A DNA stretch of 64,000 nt, from the NCBI RefSeq assembly GCF_000015265.1, contig NC_008699.1:1550001-1614000 (forward strand), read 5' to 3'. The DNA comes from Nocardioides sp. JS614 (GTDB taxonomy: Bacteria > Actinomycetota > Actinomycetes > Propionibacteriales > Nocardioidaceae). Shown one piece after another: positions 33,259-41,620 of the stretch. The notes under the pieces were generated by a model. It ran no database searches, was not told the DNA's origin, and saw only the letters and a list, made by a program, of their open reading frames with translations. Both the position numbers and the translations under genes were made by a program. The first letter of the stretch is position 1; each line of letters begins with the position of its first letter.

Positions 33259-33391
33259 TATTTCGGCTCCGACCTCGGTGCGGGCCGCGCACCCGGCGGG
33301 CCAGCGGTGCGCAGGCAACCGAAGGCGGTGGCGGTTCGGTTGCTGGGACACCGCCCGCCGGGGCCGGCCCCGGTCCACGACCGAGAGCGGG

Positions 33392-33637
33392 CTACTGGCG
33401 GTAGTTCTCCACGGTGCCCGGGGGCCGCACCGCCGCCTCGGCCGGGTCCCGCCCCGCCTCGCGCTTGGCCCGTCGCTGGCGCAACAGGTCCCAGCACTGG
33501 TCAAGCTCCACCTCGAGGTCGTGGAGCCGGTCGTGCTCCTCGCCGGGGGAGATGTCGCCCGCCGACAGCGACGCGCGCAGCCGGTGCTCCTCGTCGATGA
33601 GCGACTTGATGCGGTCCTGGATCTCCGGGTCGGCCAT
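33392..33637 (-). CDS. DUF2630 family protein
   Basis: An 81-residue helical protein: DPEIQDRIKSLIDEEHRLRA, then a short loop and HDRLHDLEVELDQCWDLLRQRRAKREAG, which matches the small actinobacterial DUF2630 family. Heptad-like Leu/Ile spacing suggests a two-helix coiled coil. Cytoplasmic; function unknown. The frame is open upstream on the minus strand, but the family begins at the ATG at 33637 (MADPEIQ). It is divergent from the acyltransferase gene, with about 90 bp between them. Confidence 0.85.
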   Translation of the reverse strand: MADPEIQDRIKSLIDEEHRLRASLSAGDISPGEEHDRLHDLEVELDQCWDLLRQRRAKREAGRDPAEAAVRPPGTVENYRQ

Positions 33638-33727
33638 GTCTGCCAGTGTCGCACCGCGGAGACCGTCCGGAGCGCCCCGACCGAGACCGGAATCGGCCGA
33701 CCGGTCGGTAACCGCGACACTGGACGG

Positions 33728-34438
33728 GTGGTGATTTCGAGACACCTCGTCCCTCGGGCCGTCGACCTGAACATGTACGCCGTCCTGCACACGGTCGTCC
33801 CGCCGGTCGCGAAGGCCATCTGGCGCCCGCAGGTGGTCGGCCTGGAGAACGTCCCCCGCACCGGTCCGGTGATCCTGGCCAGCAACCACCTCAGCTTCGC
33901 CGACTCCCTGGTGATCCCGATCGTCGCGCCGCGCAAGGTGGTCTTCCTCGCCAAGTCCGACTACTTCGCCGGCGGGGGCGTCAAGGGCACGCTGCAGAAG
34001 GCCTGGTTCGAGGGCATGGGCATGCTGCCCGTCGACCGTGACGACACGAAGGCCGCGCTGGCCAGCCTCGACACCGCCCTGGACGTGCTCGGCCGCGGCG
34101 AGGCCTTCGGCATCTACCCCGAGGGCACCCGCTCTCGCGACGGCCGCCTGTATCGCGGCCGCACCGGCGTCGCCCACCTGGCCCTGACCGCCGGCGCACC
34201 CGTCGTACCTGTCGGGCTCACCGGCACCGAGCGGCTCCAACCCGTCGGCGCCAAGCTGCCACGGGTCGTTCCGGTCACGGTGCGCTTCGGCCGCGCCATC
34301 GACGTCGCCGGCAGGTACGACGGTGTCCCGCCGGGCCGGGCCCGCCGCGAGGTCACCGACGAGATCATGGCCGCGATCCAGGAGTTGTCCGGCCAGGAGC
34401 AGGCCGGAATCTACAACGACCGCGCCCCGGACGCCTGA
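33728..34438 (+). CDS. 1-acyl-sn-glycerol-3-phosphate acyltransferase family protein
   Basis: About 236 residues of the PlsC family. NHLSFAD is the HX4D catalytic motif, GMGMLPVDRD and YPEGTRSRDGRLYRGRTG the glycerophosphate-binding motifs, and PVVPVGLTGTE the last conserved block. It would acylate lysophosphatidic acid at the membrane in phospholipid synthesis. Start is uncertain: GTG at 33728 (or 33731) gives a short basic lead, while ATG at 33773 begins exactly at MYAVLHTVV, where many relatives start. It has no obvious functional tie to the surrounding catabolic genes. Confidence 0.85.
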   Translation: MVISRHLVPRAVDLNMYAVLHTVVPPVAKAIWRPQVVGLENVPRTGPVILASNHLSFADSLVIPIVAPRKVVFLAKSDYFAGGGVKGTLQKAWFEGMGMLPVDRDDTKAALASLDTALDVLGRGEAFGIYPEGTRSRDGRLYRGRTGVAHLALTAGAPVVPVGLTGTERLQPVGAKLPRVVPVTVRFGRAIDVAGRYDGVPPGRARREVTDEIMAAIQELSGQEQAGIYNDRAPDA

Positions 34439-34465
34439 CCGCGGGGTTCGGCTGTCAGCAGCCGA

Positions 34466-34510
34466 AACCCGCACGACACGGCCGATGCGCCCCGGCGTGT
34501 CGTGCGGGTT
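34466..34510. repeat. 14-bp inverted repeat downstream of acyltransferase
   Basis: AACCCGCACGACAC (34466-34479) and GTGTCGTGCGGGTT (34497-34510) are exact reverse complements around a 17-nt GC-rich loop; flanking GGCTGYCAGCAGCCG sequences extend the symmetry. The same GTGTCGTGCGGGTT core reappears singly at about 24751. Probable terminator or dispersed repeat. Confidence 0.75.
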
Positions 34511-34628
34511 CTGGCTGCCAGCAGCCGCAACCAGCAACAGCCGCGCTGGCAGACCTTGCCGGAGAACCCCGGTCCCGTCGGCAATCTCTGCCGTGGTCGG
34601 GGTCGACGCCGCCCGGTTGAATCGTCGC

Positions 34629-35900
34629 GTGCCCACTCACCAGATCGTCGTCGCGGACGCGCGACTCCGCCATCCACCGGGCGGCCGTGACGGTCGCTGG
34701 CAGGTCGGGATCGACGACGGCCGGATCACGGCGCTCGCGCAGGACCCGCTGACCGGCACCGACGAGATCGACGCCGCCGGCGCGCTGGTCACGGAGAGCT
34801 TCGTCAACGGTCACATGCACCTGGACAAGGTGCACACCCTCGACCGGATCGGCGACGCCGCGCTCACGGCGTACACCTCCGGCGACATGGGCTCGGCGAT
34901 GACCTCCATCGAGCTCGCCTCGGCGGTCAAGGCCGGCTACGACCGGAGCTGGATCGAGCCCAACGCGCGCACGGCCGTCCTCGAGGCCGTGCGGTACGGC
35001 GTCCGCCACGTGCTGGCGTTCGCGGACGTGGACCCCAAGGCGCGACTGGAGGGCGTGATCCCGCTGCTGGCGCTGCGCGAGGAGTTCCGCGGCGTCGTCG
35101 ACCTCCAGGTCGTCGCCTTCCCGCAGGACGGACTCCTCCGCGACCCGGGTGCCGAGGAGCTGGTGCGCGAGGCCGTCGAGCTCGGCGCCGACGTGGTCGG
35201 CGGCATCCCCTGGATCGAGCACACCGACGCCGATGCCCGGGAGCACGTGCAGCGGATGTGCGCCCTCGCCGCGACCCACGACCGCCGGGTCGCGATGCTC
35301 GTCGACGACGCCGGCGACGCCGGCCTGCGCACCACCGAGATGCTCGCCGTCGCGATGATCGAGCACGGCCTGGTCGGCCGCGGCGTCGCCAACCACGCCC
35401 GGGCCGTCGGCCTCTACGCGCGCCCGTCCCTCGAGCGGCTCGCCGGGCTCGCCCGCCGCGCCGGTCTCGGCTTCGTCAGCGACCCGCACACCGGGCCGTT
35501 GCACCTGCCGGTCCGTGAGCTGACGGCGATGGGCGTCCCGGTCGCCCTCGGCCAGGACGACATCGAGGACGCCTACTACCCGTTCGGTCGGCACAACATG
35601 GGCGAGATCGCGTTCCTCGCGGCGCACGCCCTCGAGGCGGTCGACAGCGCCGGCATCGACCTGGTGTACGACGGCGTGACCACCACCGCGGCCCGGGTCC
35701 TCGGCGTGATCGGGCACCGGCTCGAGGTGGGCGGCAACGCGGACCTGGTCGTCCACCACCACCCGACGCTGCGCGAGGTCGTCGGCCACCACGCGGCCCC
35801 GGCGTACGTCCTCGCCTCGGGCCGGTTGGTCGCCAGCTCGAGCGCCACCACCACGTTCCACCTGGACAACCTGGACAACCTGGAAGGGAACCAGCCATGA
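34629..35900 (+). CDS. cytosine deaminase-like amidohydrolase (altered metal site)
   Basis: About 423 residues of the amidohydrolase superfamily, closest in pattern to CodA-type deaminases. GHMHLDK (His62, His64) is the first metal pair, ANHARAV resembles the catalytic SHTTAM segment, and LGQDDIEDAYYPFGRHNMGE (Asp310/311) matches the GHDDVFDPWYPLG region of CodA. However, where E. coli CodA has HCDE (metal His and catalytic Glu), this protein reads LVDD (Leu224, Asp227) by my manual alignment, so it may act on a different substrate or mechanism. The GTG at 34629 is the most reasonable start. It overlaps hyuA by 4 bp, giving a three-gene operon with HyuA/HyuB. Confidence 0.75.
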   Translation: MPTHQIVVADARLRHPPGGRDGRWQVGIDDGRITALAQDPLTGTDEIDAAGALVTESFVNGHMHLDKVHTLDRIGDAALTAYTSGDMGSAMTSIELASAVKAGYDRSWIEPNARTAVLEAVRYGVRHVLAFADVDPKARLEGVIPLLALREEFRGVVDLQVVAFPQDGLLRDPGAEELVREAVELGADVVGGIPWIEHTDADAREHVQRMCALAATHDRRVAMLVDDAGDAGLRTTEMLAVAMIEHGLVGRGVANHARAVGLYARPSLERLAGLARRAGLGFVSDPHTGPLHLPVRELTAMGVPVALGQDDIEDAYYPFGRHNMGEIAFLAAHALEAVDSAGIDLVYDGVTTTAARVLGVIGHRLEVGGNADLVVHHHPTLREVVGHHAAPAYVLASGRLVASSSATTTFHLDNLDNLEGNQP

Positions 35901-38017
35901 CCCGGAGCATCCGGATCGGCATCGACACCGGGGGCACGTTCACCGACGTTGTCGCGTTCGACGAGGACTCGGGGGAGCTGGTCACCACCAAGACCCCGTC
36001 CACCCCGAGCAACCCGGCGGACGGCTTCCTGGCCGGCATCGACAAGGTGCTCGCCGTGCTCGGCGCGAGCGGCGCCGACATCGACGCCGTCAGCCACGGC
36101 ACCACCGTCGCCACCAACCAGCTGCTCGAGGGCAAGGTGGACCGCCTGGGCTTCATCACCACCGCCGGCTACGAGGCGATGCTCGAGATCGCTCGCCAGT
36201 CGGTGCCCGACGGCTACGGCAACTCCTACTTCTGGGTCAAGCCGGACCGGATCGTCCCGCGTGACCGGGTCAAGGGCGTCGGGGGCCGGCTCGACTTCAC
36301 CGGGGCGGAGGTGCGGCCCTTCGACGAGGACGCCGCCCGCGCCGCGGCGCGGTGGTTCCGCGCCCAGGGGATCAACACCCTCGGCGTCTGCTTCCTGCAC
36401 GCCTACGCCAACCCCGAGCACGAGGAGCGGATGCGGGCCGTGCTCGCCGAGGAGCACCCCGACGCGGTGGTCTCCCTGTCGAGCGAGGTGCTGCGCGAGT
36501 ACCGCGAGTACGAGCGCGCGATGACCACGCTGGTCGACGCGGCCGTCAAGCCGCGGCTCTCGGCGTACGTCTCCAACATCAAGGCGCGCCTCGCGGGCTA
36601 CGTCCCGGCGGGTGCTTCTGGCGGAGCCCCCCGTGTTGTCCCGTTCTACGTGATGAAGTCCAACGGCGGCGTGCTCTCGGCCGACGAGGTCGTGCACCAG
36701 CCGATCACCACCGTGCTCAGCGGCCCCGCCGCCGGCGCCCTCGGCGCCGCGCTGATCGCGAAGGTGGCCGGGTTCGACAAGGTCCTCACCTCCGACGGCG
36801 GCGGTACGTCGACCGACGTCAGCGTGGTGATCGACGGCGAGCCGACGCTGACCACCGAGGGCTCGGTGGGGGCGTTCCCGTCCAAGATCCCGATGATCGA
36901 CGTGGTCACCGTGGGCGCCGGCGGCGGCTCGATCGCCTGGCTCTCGCCCGAGGGCACCCTCAAGGTCGGCCCGCAGTCGGCGGGCGCCGACCCGGGGCCG
37001 CTGTGCTACGGCAAGGGCGGAACCGAGGTGACGATCACCGACGCCCACGTGGTCCTCGGCCGGATCCCCCCGCACCTGCTCGGCGGCGAGATCCCCCTGG
37101 ACGTCGACGCGGCACGCGCCGGCGTCGAGCAGCTCGCCGCGAAGCTCGGCCTCACGCCGGAGGCCTGCGCCACCGGCATCCTCGAGATCTCCGCCTGGAA
37201 CCAGGCCAACGCGCTGCGCCAGGTGACCGTCAAGCGCGGCCTGGACGTCCGCGACTTCACGCTGACCACGTTCGGCGGCTCGGGCTCCCTGCTGCTGTGC
37301 CGGCTGATGGACGTCCTCGGGATCCCGACCGTGCTGGTCCCGCCCAACCCGGGCAACGTCTCGGCGTTCGGCCTGCTCACCGTCGACGTCAAGAACGACT
37401 ACGTGCAGACCCACGTGACCCTCGACGACCACCTCGACCCGGCAGCGGTCACCGGCATCTACGACGAGCTCACCGCGCGCGCCGCCGAGGCGCTCGCGAA
37501 GGAGGGCTTCGAGCCGGCGGAGCACCAGTTCGTGCGCACGGCCGACCTGCGCTACTTCGGCCAGGCCTTCGAGGTGCGGGTACCGGTCGCCGCCGGCGCG
37601 CTCGACCCGCAGGCGGTGGCCGACGCGTTCCACGCCGAGCACAAGGCGCTCTACGGCTACGACTTCTCCGGCGACTCCAGCCAGCAGGTCGAGTGGGTCA
37701 ACCTCCGGGTCTCCGGGATCGGCCCGATCAAGCGGCCGGCAATCACCCGCCACCCCGTCGAGTCGGGAGTTCTGGCGACCGACTCTCCCGACTCGACCGT
37801 CACCACTCCCGACTCGACGGTCCGGGCGGTGTGCTTCGACGCGGCCGAGGGGTACGTCGACACGCCGGTGCTCTGGCGTCCCGACCTCGCGCCGGGGACG
37901 GTCCTGGACGGACCCGCGATCATCGAGGAGTTCGGCTCCACGGTGCCGCTCCACCCGGGCTTCACGGCCCGCATCGACGAGTACCTCAACATCATCGTGA
38001 CGAGGAGCCAGGCATGA
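35897..38017 (+). CDS. hyuA: hydantoinase/oxoprolinase subunit A (HyuA)
   Basis: A 706-residue protein of the ATP-dependent hydantoinase A/5-oxoprolinase family. RIGIDTGGTFTDVVAFD at the N terminus is the phosphate-binding motif, GTTVATNQLLEGK follows, and SNGGVLSADEVVHQPITTVLSGPAAGA and DGGGTSTDVSVV are the ASKHA ATP-site motifs. With HyuB it would hydrolyse a cyclic amide at the cost of ATP. Two stretches look like in-frame repeat insertions: about residues 237-247 (GASGGAPRVV) and 620-641 (a Ser/Asp/Thr-rich segment). ATG overlaps the deaminase-like stop by 4 bp. Substrate unknown; hydantoin-, oxoproline- or ureide-like. Confidence 0.9.
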   Translation: MTRSIRIGIDTGGTFTDVVAFDEDSGELVTTKTPSTPSNPADGFLAGIDKVLAVLGASGADIDAVSHGTTVATNQLLEGKVDRLGFITTAGYEAMLEIARQSVPDGYGNSYFWVKPDRIVPRDRVKGVGGRLDFTGAEVRPFDEDAARAAARWFRAQGINTLGVCFLHAYANPEHEERMRAVLAEEHPDAVVSLSSEVLREYREYERAMTTLVDAAVKPRLSAYVSNIKARLAGYVPAGASGGAPRVVPFYVMKSNGGVLSADEVVHQPITTVLSGPAAGALGAALIAKVAGFDKVLTSDGGGTSTDVSVVIDGEPTLTTEGSVGAFPSKIPMIDVVTVGAGGGSIAWLSPEGTLKVGPQSAGADPGPLCYGKGGTEVTITDAHVVLGRIPPHLLGGEIPLDVDAARAGVEQLAAKLGLTPEACATGILEISAWNQANALRQVTVKRGLDVRDFTLTTFGGSGSLLLCRLMDVLGIPTVLVPPNPGNVSAFGLLTVDVKNDYVQTHVTLDDHLDPAAVTGIYDELTARAAEALAKEGFEPAEHQFVRTADLRYFGQAFEVRVPVAAGALDPQAVADAFHAEHKALYGYDFSGDSSQQVEWVNLRVSGIGPIKRPAITRHPVESGVLATDSPDSTVTTPDSTVRAVCFDAAEGYVDTPVLWRPDLAPGTVLDGPAIIEEFGSTVPLHPGFTARIDEYLNIIVTRSQA
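36607..36640. repeat. GC-hairpin half-element inside hyuA
   Basis: GGCGGAGCCCCCCGTG within the coding frame, identical to the right half of the perfect hairpin at 38495-38517 in hyuB. The left arm is degenerate here. It encodes the GASGGAPRVV segment of HyuA. Confidence 0.6.
37756..37819. repeat. 15-bp inverted repeat inside hyuA
   Basis: CGTCGAGTCGGGAGT (37756-37770) and ACTCCCGACTCGACG (37805-37819) are exact reverse complements; a second, diverged right arm (ACTCTCCCGACTCGACC) begins near 37782. The element is in frame and encodes a low-complexity Ser/Asp/Thr stretch. Confidence 0.7.
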
Positions 38018-38093
38018 GCGAGCGCAGCGAGCGAATCATCCAACTCAGCGCAGCGTGTGCCTCATGCGCGCACGGAGCGAAGCGAGTACGTGC

Positions 38094-40043
38094 ATGAGCC
38101 GCCGCGCACCCACCCAGTTCCCGTTCGGCCACCTGACCGCCGACGCGGGCGCGAGCGCCGACCCCGTGCTGGTCGAGATCGTCCAGGGCTCCCTGGCGAG
38201 TGTGGAGATGGAGGTCGAGACCGCCATCGGCCGCACCAGCCGGAGCCCGATGATCCGCGACGCGCACGACTTCCGCGCCGGCATCCACGACCGGCTCCTG
38301 CGCAAGCTCACCGGCCGGTCCTACTCCGCGCTGGTGCACCCGGTCGCCCGCGACTTCCCGATCGAGGAGATGCGCGAGGGGGACGTCTTCTTCCACAACG
38401 ACGTCTACCGCTCCGAGGGCGGGATCGGGCACCTGCCGGACCTGTGCGTGACGGTCCCCGTGTTCGCCAAGGACGCAGGGGCCTCCGGGGGGTCCACGGG
38501 GGGCGGAGCCCCCCGTGTGGTGGCGTTCGTGCAGGCCTTCGGCCACCACGACGACATCGGCGGCGCGGTCCCCGGCTCGATGCCCTCCCACGCGACCAGC
38601 GTGTTCGAGGAGGGGCTGATGGTCCCGCCGATCCGGCTCTGGGACGCCGGCGTCCCGAACCGCTCGGCGCTGGCGATCATGACCCGCAACTCCCGGATGC
38701 CCGAGTCCCTCGCGGCCGACCTGGACGCCGAGTGCTCGGCCTGCCTGATGGGTGCCCGCCGGCTCGGCGAGCTCTTCGACCGGTACGGCCTCGACGCGGT
38801 CGAGTCCTGCTTCGACGCGATCATCAACCGCACCACCGAGACCTACCGCCGCGAGATCCTCGGCAAGATCCCGGTCGGCTCCTGGGTCTGGGAGGACTAC
38901 GCCGAGCACGACGGCGTCGACGAGCCGCAGCTGCACACCCAGCGGATCACGCTCACCCGGACGCCCGCGGACGACCCCGAGGGCGAGCGGCTGATCCTCG
39001 ACTTCGACGGCACCTCGCCGCAGGCCAAGGGCCCGATCAACCACTGCGGCGACTACAGCGACGGCGTCTTCCTCAAGAAGTGGCTGGCGCCGATCCTGCG
39101 CAACCTCGCCGACACCCCCGAGCGGATGGCCGAGCTCGACGTCAACGAGGGCATCGTGCCGCTCATCGAGATGCGCTTCCCCGAGCCCGGCACCCTGCTC
39201 ACGCCGGTGTTCCCGGCGCCCACCAACGCGCGCACCTTCGTGATCCTGCGGCTCCTGGGCGTGCTCGCCGGCGTGGTCGCCAAGGCCGTCGACGGCCGGA
39301 TGCCGGCCGACCAGGAGACGATCCGCTACACCGGCGTGTACGGCGAGGACCTCGAGGGCCGTCCGTACCTCATGCGCGAGGTGCTCGGCGGCGGCTCCGG
39401 CGGCCGCTACTACGCGGACGGCGAGGACACCATCCACGTGGTGCCGGACTCCCGGAACCTGCCGACCGAGTTCACCGAGGCCCGGTTCCCGTTCCGGGTC
39501 GAGTCGCTCTCGCTCGCCGTGGACAGCGGCGGCGCCGGGCAGTACCGCGGCGGCCTGGGCTACGAGAAGCACCTGCGGATGCTCAAGGACGGCCACTTCA
39601 TGTCGATCGCCGACCGCTCGATCCTCGCCTGCTGGGGCGTCAAGGGCGGCCGGGCCGGCCAGCCGTTCCAGGTCACCATCGACCCCGGCGGGCCCAACGA
39701 GCGTGAGGTCGACGCCCTCGCCGACGCCGAGCCGGTGGCCGCCGGCGAGGTGATCCGGATCCGGACCACCGGCGGCGGAGGCTGGGGCGACCCGTTGCGG
39801 CGCGACCCCGCCCTCGTGGTCCGCGACGTCGTGTGGCGCAAGGTCTCACCCGAGGCCGCGCTGGGCGACTACGGCGTGGTGCTGACCGGCTCCCTCGACG
39901 ACGACTCGCTGGGGTACGACGAGGCCGCGACCGCCGCCGAGCGGGCCGCCCGGCCCGCGGCGAGCGAGGCGTTCTTCGACCGCGGGCCCGGCTACGCCAC
40001 GCTGGCCGCGGGCGCGCCGTACGCCGCGGTCGACCTGGTCTGA
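38094..40043 (+). CDS. hyuB: hydantoinase/oxoprolinase subunit B (HyuB)
   Basis: A 649-residue protein of the hydantoinase B family: DPVLVEIVQGSLASVEMEVETAIGRTSRSPMIRDAHDF at the start, VFFHNDVYRSEGGIGHLPD, FGHHDDIGGAVPGSMP with likely metal-binding His/Asp, and GGGSGGRYYADGEDTIHVV near the C-terminal third. It forms the catalytic complex with HyuA. The ATG at 38094 fits the family; 76 bp separate it from hyuA, filled with a GAGCGNAGCGAG repeat. An in-frame hairpin repeat inserts a Gly/Ser-rich stretch (about residues 126-142). The substrate cannot be told from sequence. Confidence 0.9.
   Translation: MSRRAPTQFPFGHLTADAGASADPVLVEIVQGSLASVEMEVETAIGRTSRSPMIRDAHDFRAGIHDRLLRKLTGRSYSALVHPVARDFPIEEMREGDVFFHNDVYRSEGGIGHLPDLCVTVPVFAKDAGASGGSTGGGAPRVVAFVQAFGHHDDIGGAVPGSMPSHATSVFEEGLMVPPIRLWDAGVPNRSALAIMTRNSRMPESLAADLDAECSACLMGARRLGELFDRYGLDAVESCFDAIINRTTETYRREILGKIPVGSWVWEDYAEHDGVDEPQLHTQRITLTRTPADDPEGERLILDFDGTSPQAKGPINHCGDYSDGVFLKKWLAPILRNLADTPERMAELDVNEGIVPLIEMRFPEPGTLLTPVFPAPTNARTFVILRLLGVLAGVVAKAVDGRMPADQETIRYTGVYGEDLEGRPYLMREVLGGGSGGRYYADGEDTIHVVPDSRNLPTEFTEARFPFRVESLSLAVDSGGAGQYRGGLGYEKHLRMLKDGHFMSIADRSILACWGVKGGRAGQPFQVTIDPGGPNEREVDALADAEPVAAGEVIRIRTTGGGGWGDPLRRDPALVVRDVVWRKVSPEAALGDYGVVLTGSLDDDSLGYDEAATAAERAARPAASEAFFDRGPGYATLAAGAPYAAVDLV
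38481..38517. repeat. perfect GC hairpin inside hyuB
   Basis: CACGGGGGGC (38495-38504), loop GGA, GCCCCCCGTG (38508-38517): a perfect 10-bp stem inside the coding frame, preceded by CCTCCGGGGGGT. Encodes GASGGSTGGGAPRVV. Related to the half-element in hyuA at 36607. Confidence 0.75.
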
Positions 40044-40145
40044 CCGGCGCCGACGAGCGCCCGCCGGTTCTCATCCCGGTGGCCTTGTCCGCCGCACCCT
40101 GCGGGCGCACCATGGAAGGGACGGCACCCCGAAGAGGTGAGGCCG

Positions 40146-40841
40146 ATGGGCACGACCGATGTCCTCAGCAGATCACTGGACCACACGCACTCCCGGCTGG
40201 CCGAGCGGCTCGAGGCCGCGCGTGCCATGGCGGCTCCGCCGGGGGAGCCGCGTCGCGACCGGCAGCGCATCGACGCGTTCCTGGGCGAGACCAGCAAGCA
40301 CCTGCACGCGGTGGACGCCGTGCTGGTGCCCGAGGCGCGCCGCGCGCTCGGGGACGGCGGGCCACGGGTGCACGACTACGTGCACGCCGTGAAGGAGCTC
40401 GAGGTGGTCCTCGCGCACGTCAAGGCCCACGAGTACGGCTCGGTGTACGAGAGCTCGTTCGCCTGGCCGGCGGTATGGGCCGACGTCGACGAGGCCCTGG
40501 CCGAGCAGGCCCGGCGCGAGCACGACCTCGGCGAGCGCCTCACCGACGCCCTCGGCGACGACGACCTGGGCCGACTGGCCGAGCGGCTCCGCAGCGCGGA
40601 GCAGGCGGCCCCGAGCAGACCGCATCCCTACACTCCCCACACCGGTCTGCTCGGGCTCGTCGCCCGCCGCGTGATGCACGTGGCGGACCGCTTCTGGGAC
40701 GCGGTCGAGGGCCGGATGGTGCCCGAGCCGGAGCGGGCGCCCAAGCCGCCGCCCGGGCGGGTCGCGCAGTACTTCCTGGCCGACCCGCACTTCGATCCGC
40801 GCTTCGAGCAGGAGCGGCGCGCCGGGCGGCGAAGCCGCTAG
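40146..40841 (+). CDS. hemerythrin-like helical protein
   Basis: A 231-residue mainly helical protein. ETSKHLHAVDAVLVPEARRAL, VHDYVHAVKELEVVLAHVKAHEYGS and RREHDLGERLTDALG have His and Glu spacing reminiscent of hemerythrin HHE domains, which bind a diiron centre, but the match is loose and not all ligands can be assigned. The C-terminal part (AQYFLADPHFDPRFEQERRAG) is distinct. ATG at 40146 has AGAGGTGAGG upstream. No clear link to the neighbouring hydantoinase genes. Confidence 0.55.
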   Translation: MGTTDVLSRSLDHTHSRLAERLEAARAMAAPPGEPRRDRQRIDAFLGETSKHLHAVDAVLVPEARRALGDGGPRVHDYVHAVKELEVVLAHVKAHEYGSVYESSFAWPAVWADVDEALAEQARREHDLGERLTDALGDDDLGRLAERLRSAEQAAPSRPHPYTPHTGLLGLVARRVMHVADRFWDAVEGRMVPEPERAPKPPPGRVAQYFLADPHFDPRFEQERRAGRRSR

Positions 40842-40867
40842 GGCCATGCCCGACTAGGGTCCCGGGC

Positions 40868-41542
40868 ATGACCCGGATCGCGCTGCTCGGTGGACACGGC
40901 AAGACCGGCCGGGCGGTGGCGGCGGCGCTGGCCGCGCGCGGCGCCGAGCCGGTGGCACTGGGCCGCGCCGACTGGCCCGACCTGACCGGGGCGGTCGCCG
41001 GGTGCGCCGCGGCCTACGTGGTCGCGCCCAACCTGCACCCCGACGAGCCGGGGTACGTCGCCGCGGCCCTGGACGCCCTGCACGCCGCCGGCGTGCCGCG
41101 GATCGGCTACCACTCCGTGGCCTCGCCGTACTGTCCGGAGCTGCCGCACCACCTCGGCAAGGCCGTCTCCGAGGACCTGGTCCGACGCTCCGGGCTCGCG
41201 TGGACGATCCTCCAGCCGGGCGCCTACCTGCAGAACCTCGACCTCTCCGGGCCGGTGCGGGTGCCGTACGACGTGCACGCCGTCTTCGGGTTCGCCGACC
41301 TGGCCGACGTGGGTGCGGCGGCCGCGACCGTGCTGCTCGAGGACGGCCACGCCGGCGCCACCTACGAGCTCGCCACGCGGGTCACCACGGTGGCCGAGCT
41401 GGCCGCCGAGGCGGGGGTCACCGCGGAGCGGGTCGAGGATCCGGGCACCCACCCGTGGCTGAGCGCGATGTTCGCGTACTACGACGCCCACGGCCTGCCG
41501 GTGGGCACCCTGCCGCTGCGGGCACTGCTCGGACGCGTCTGA
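40868..41542 (+). CDS. NmrA-like NAD(P)-binding protein
   Basis: A 224-residue atypical short-chain dehydrogenase of the NmrA/HSCARG type. TRIALLGGHGKTGRAVAAAL is the N-terminal NAD(P)-binding motif, IGYHSVASPYCPELPHHLGKAVSEDLVRRSGLAWTILQPGAYLQN the following conserved block. Such proteins act as redox sensors or minor reductases and lack a full catalytic tetrad. ATG at 40868. It lies 26 bp after the hemerythrin-like gene. The second copy of the 50-bp palindrome follows at 41563. Confidence 0.8.
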   Translation: MTRIALLGGHGKTGRAVAAALAARGAEPVALGRADWPDLTGAVAGCAAAYVVAPNLHPDEPGYVAAALDALHAAGVPRIGYHSVASPYCPELPHHLGKAVSEDLVRRSGLAWTILQPGAYLQNLDLSGPVRVPYDVHAVFGFADLADVGAAAATVLLEDGHAGATYELATRVTTVAELAAEAGVTAERVEDPGTHPWLSAMFAYYDAHGLPVGTLPLRALLGRV

Positions 41543-41562
41543 GTGTGCCCCGCAGCCTGGGT

Positions 41563-41612
41563 GGGTCGTGTGCCTGAGCACGCGCCATAGCGCGTTCTCA
41601 GGCACACGACCC
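41563..41612. repeat. 50-bp palindrome, copy 2
   Basis: Nearly identical to 6630-6679, with the outer arms GGGTCGTGTGCCTGAG and CTCAGGCACACGACCC intact and the centre changed to GCGCCATAGCGC. As in copy 1 it lies between two convergent genes. Confidence 0.88.
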
Positions 41613-41620
41613 GGGAGCCG

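Noticed and set aside
32544..33404. Open frame covering both RNA elements, and short minus-strand frames over each copy
   Set aside because: Stem bases change in pairs and length differs between copies without respect for codons; no family or codon bias seen.
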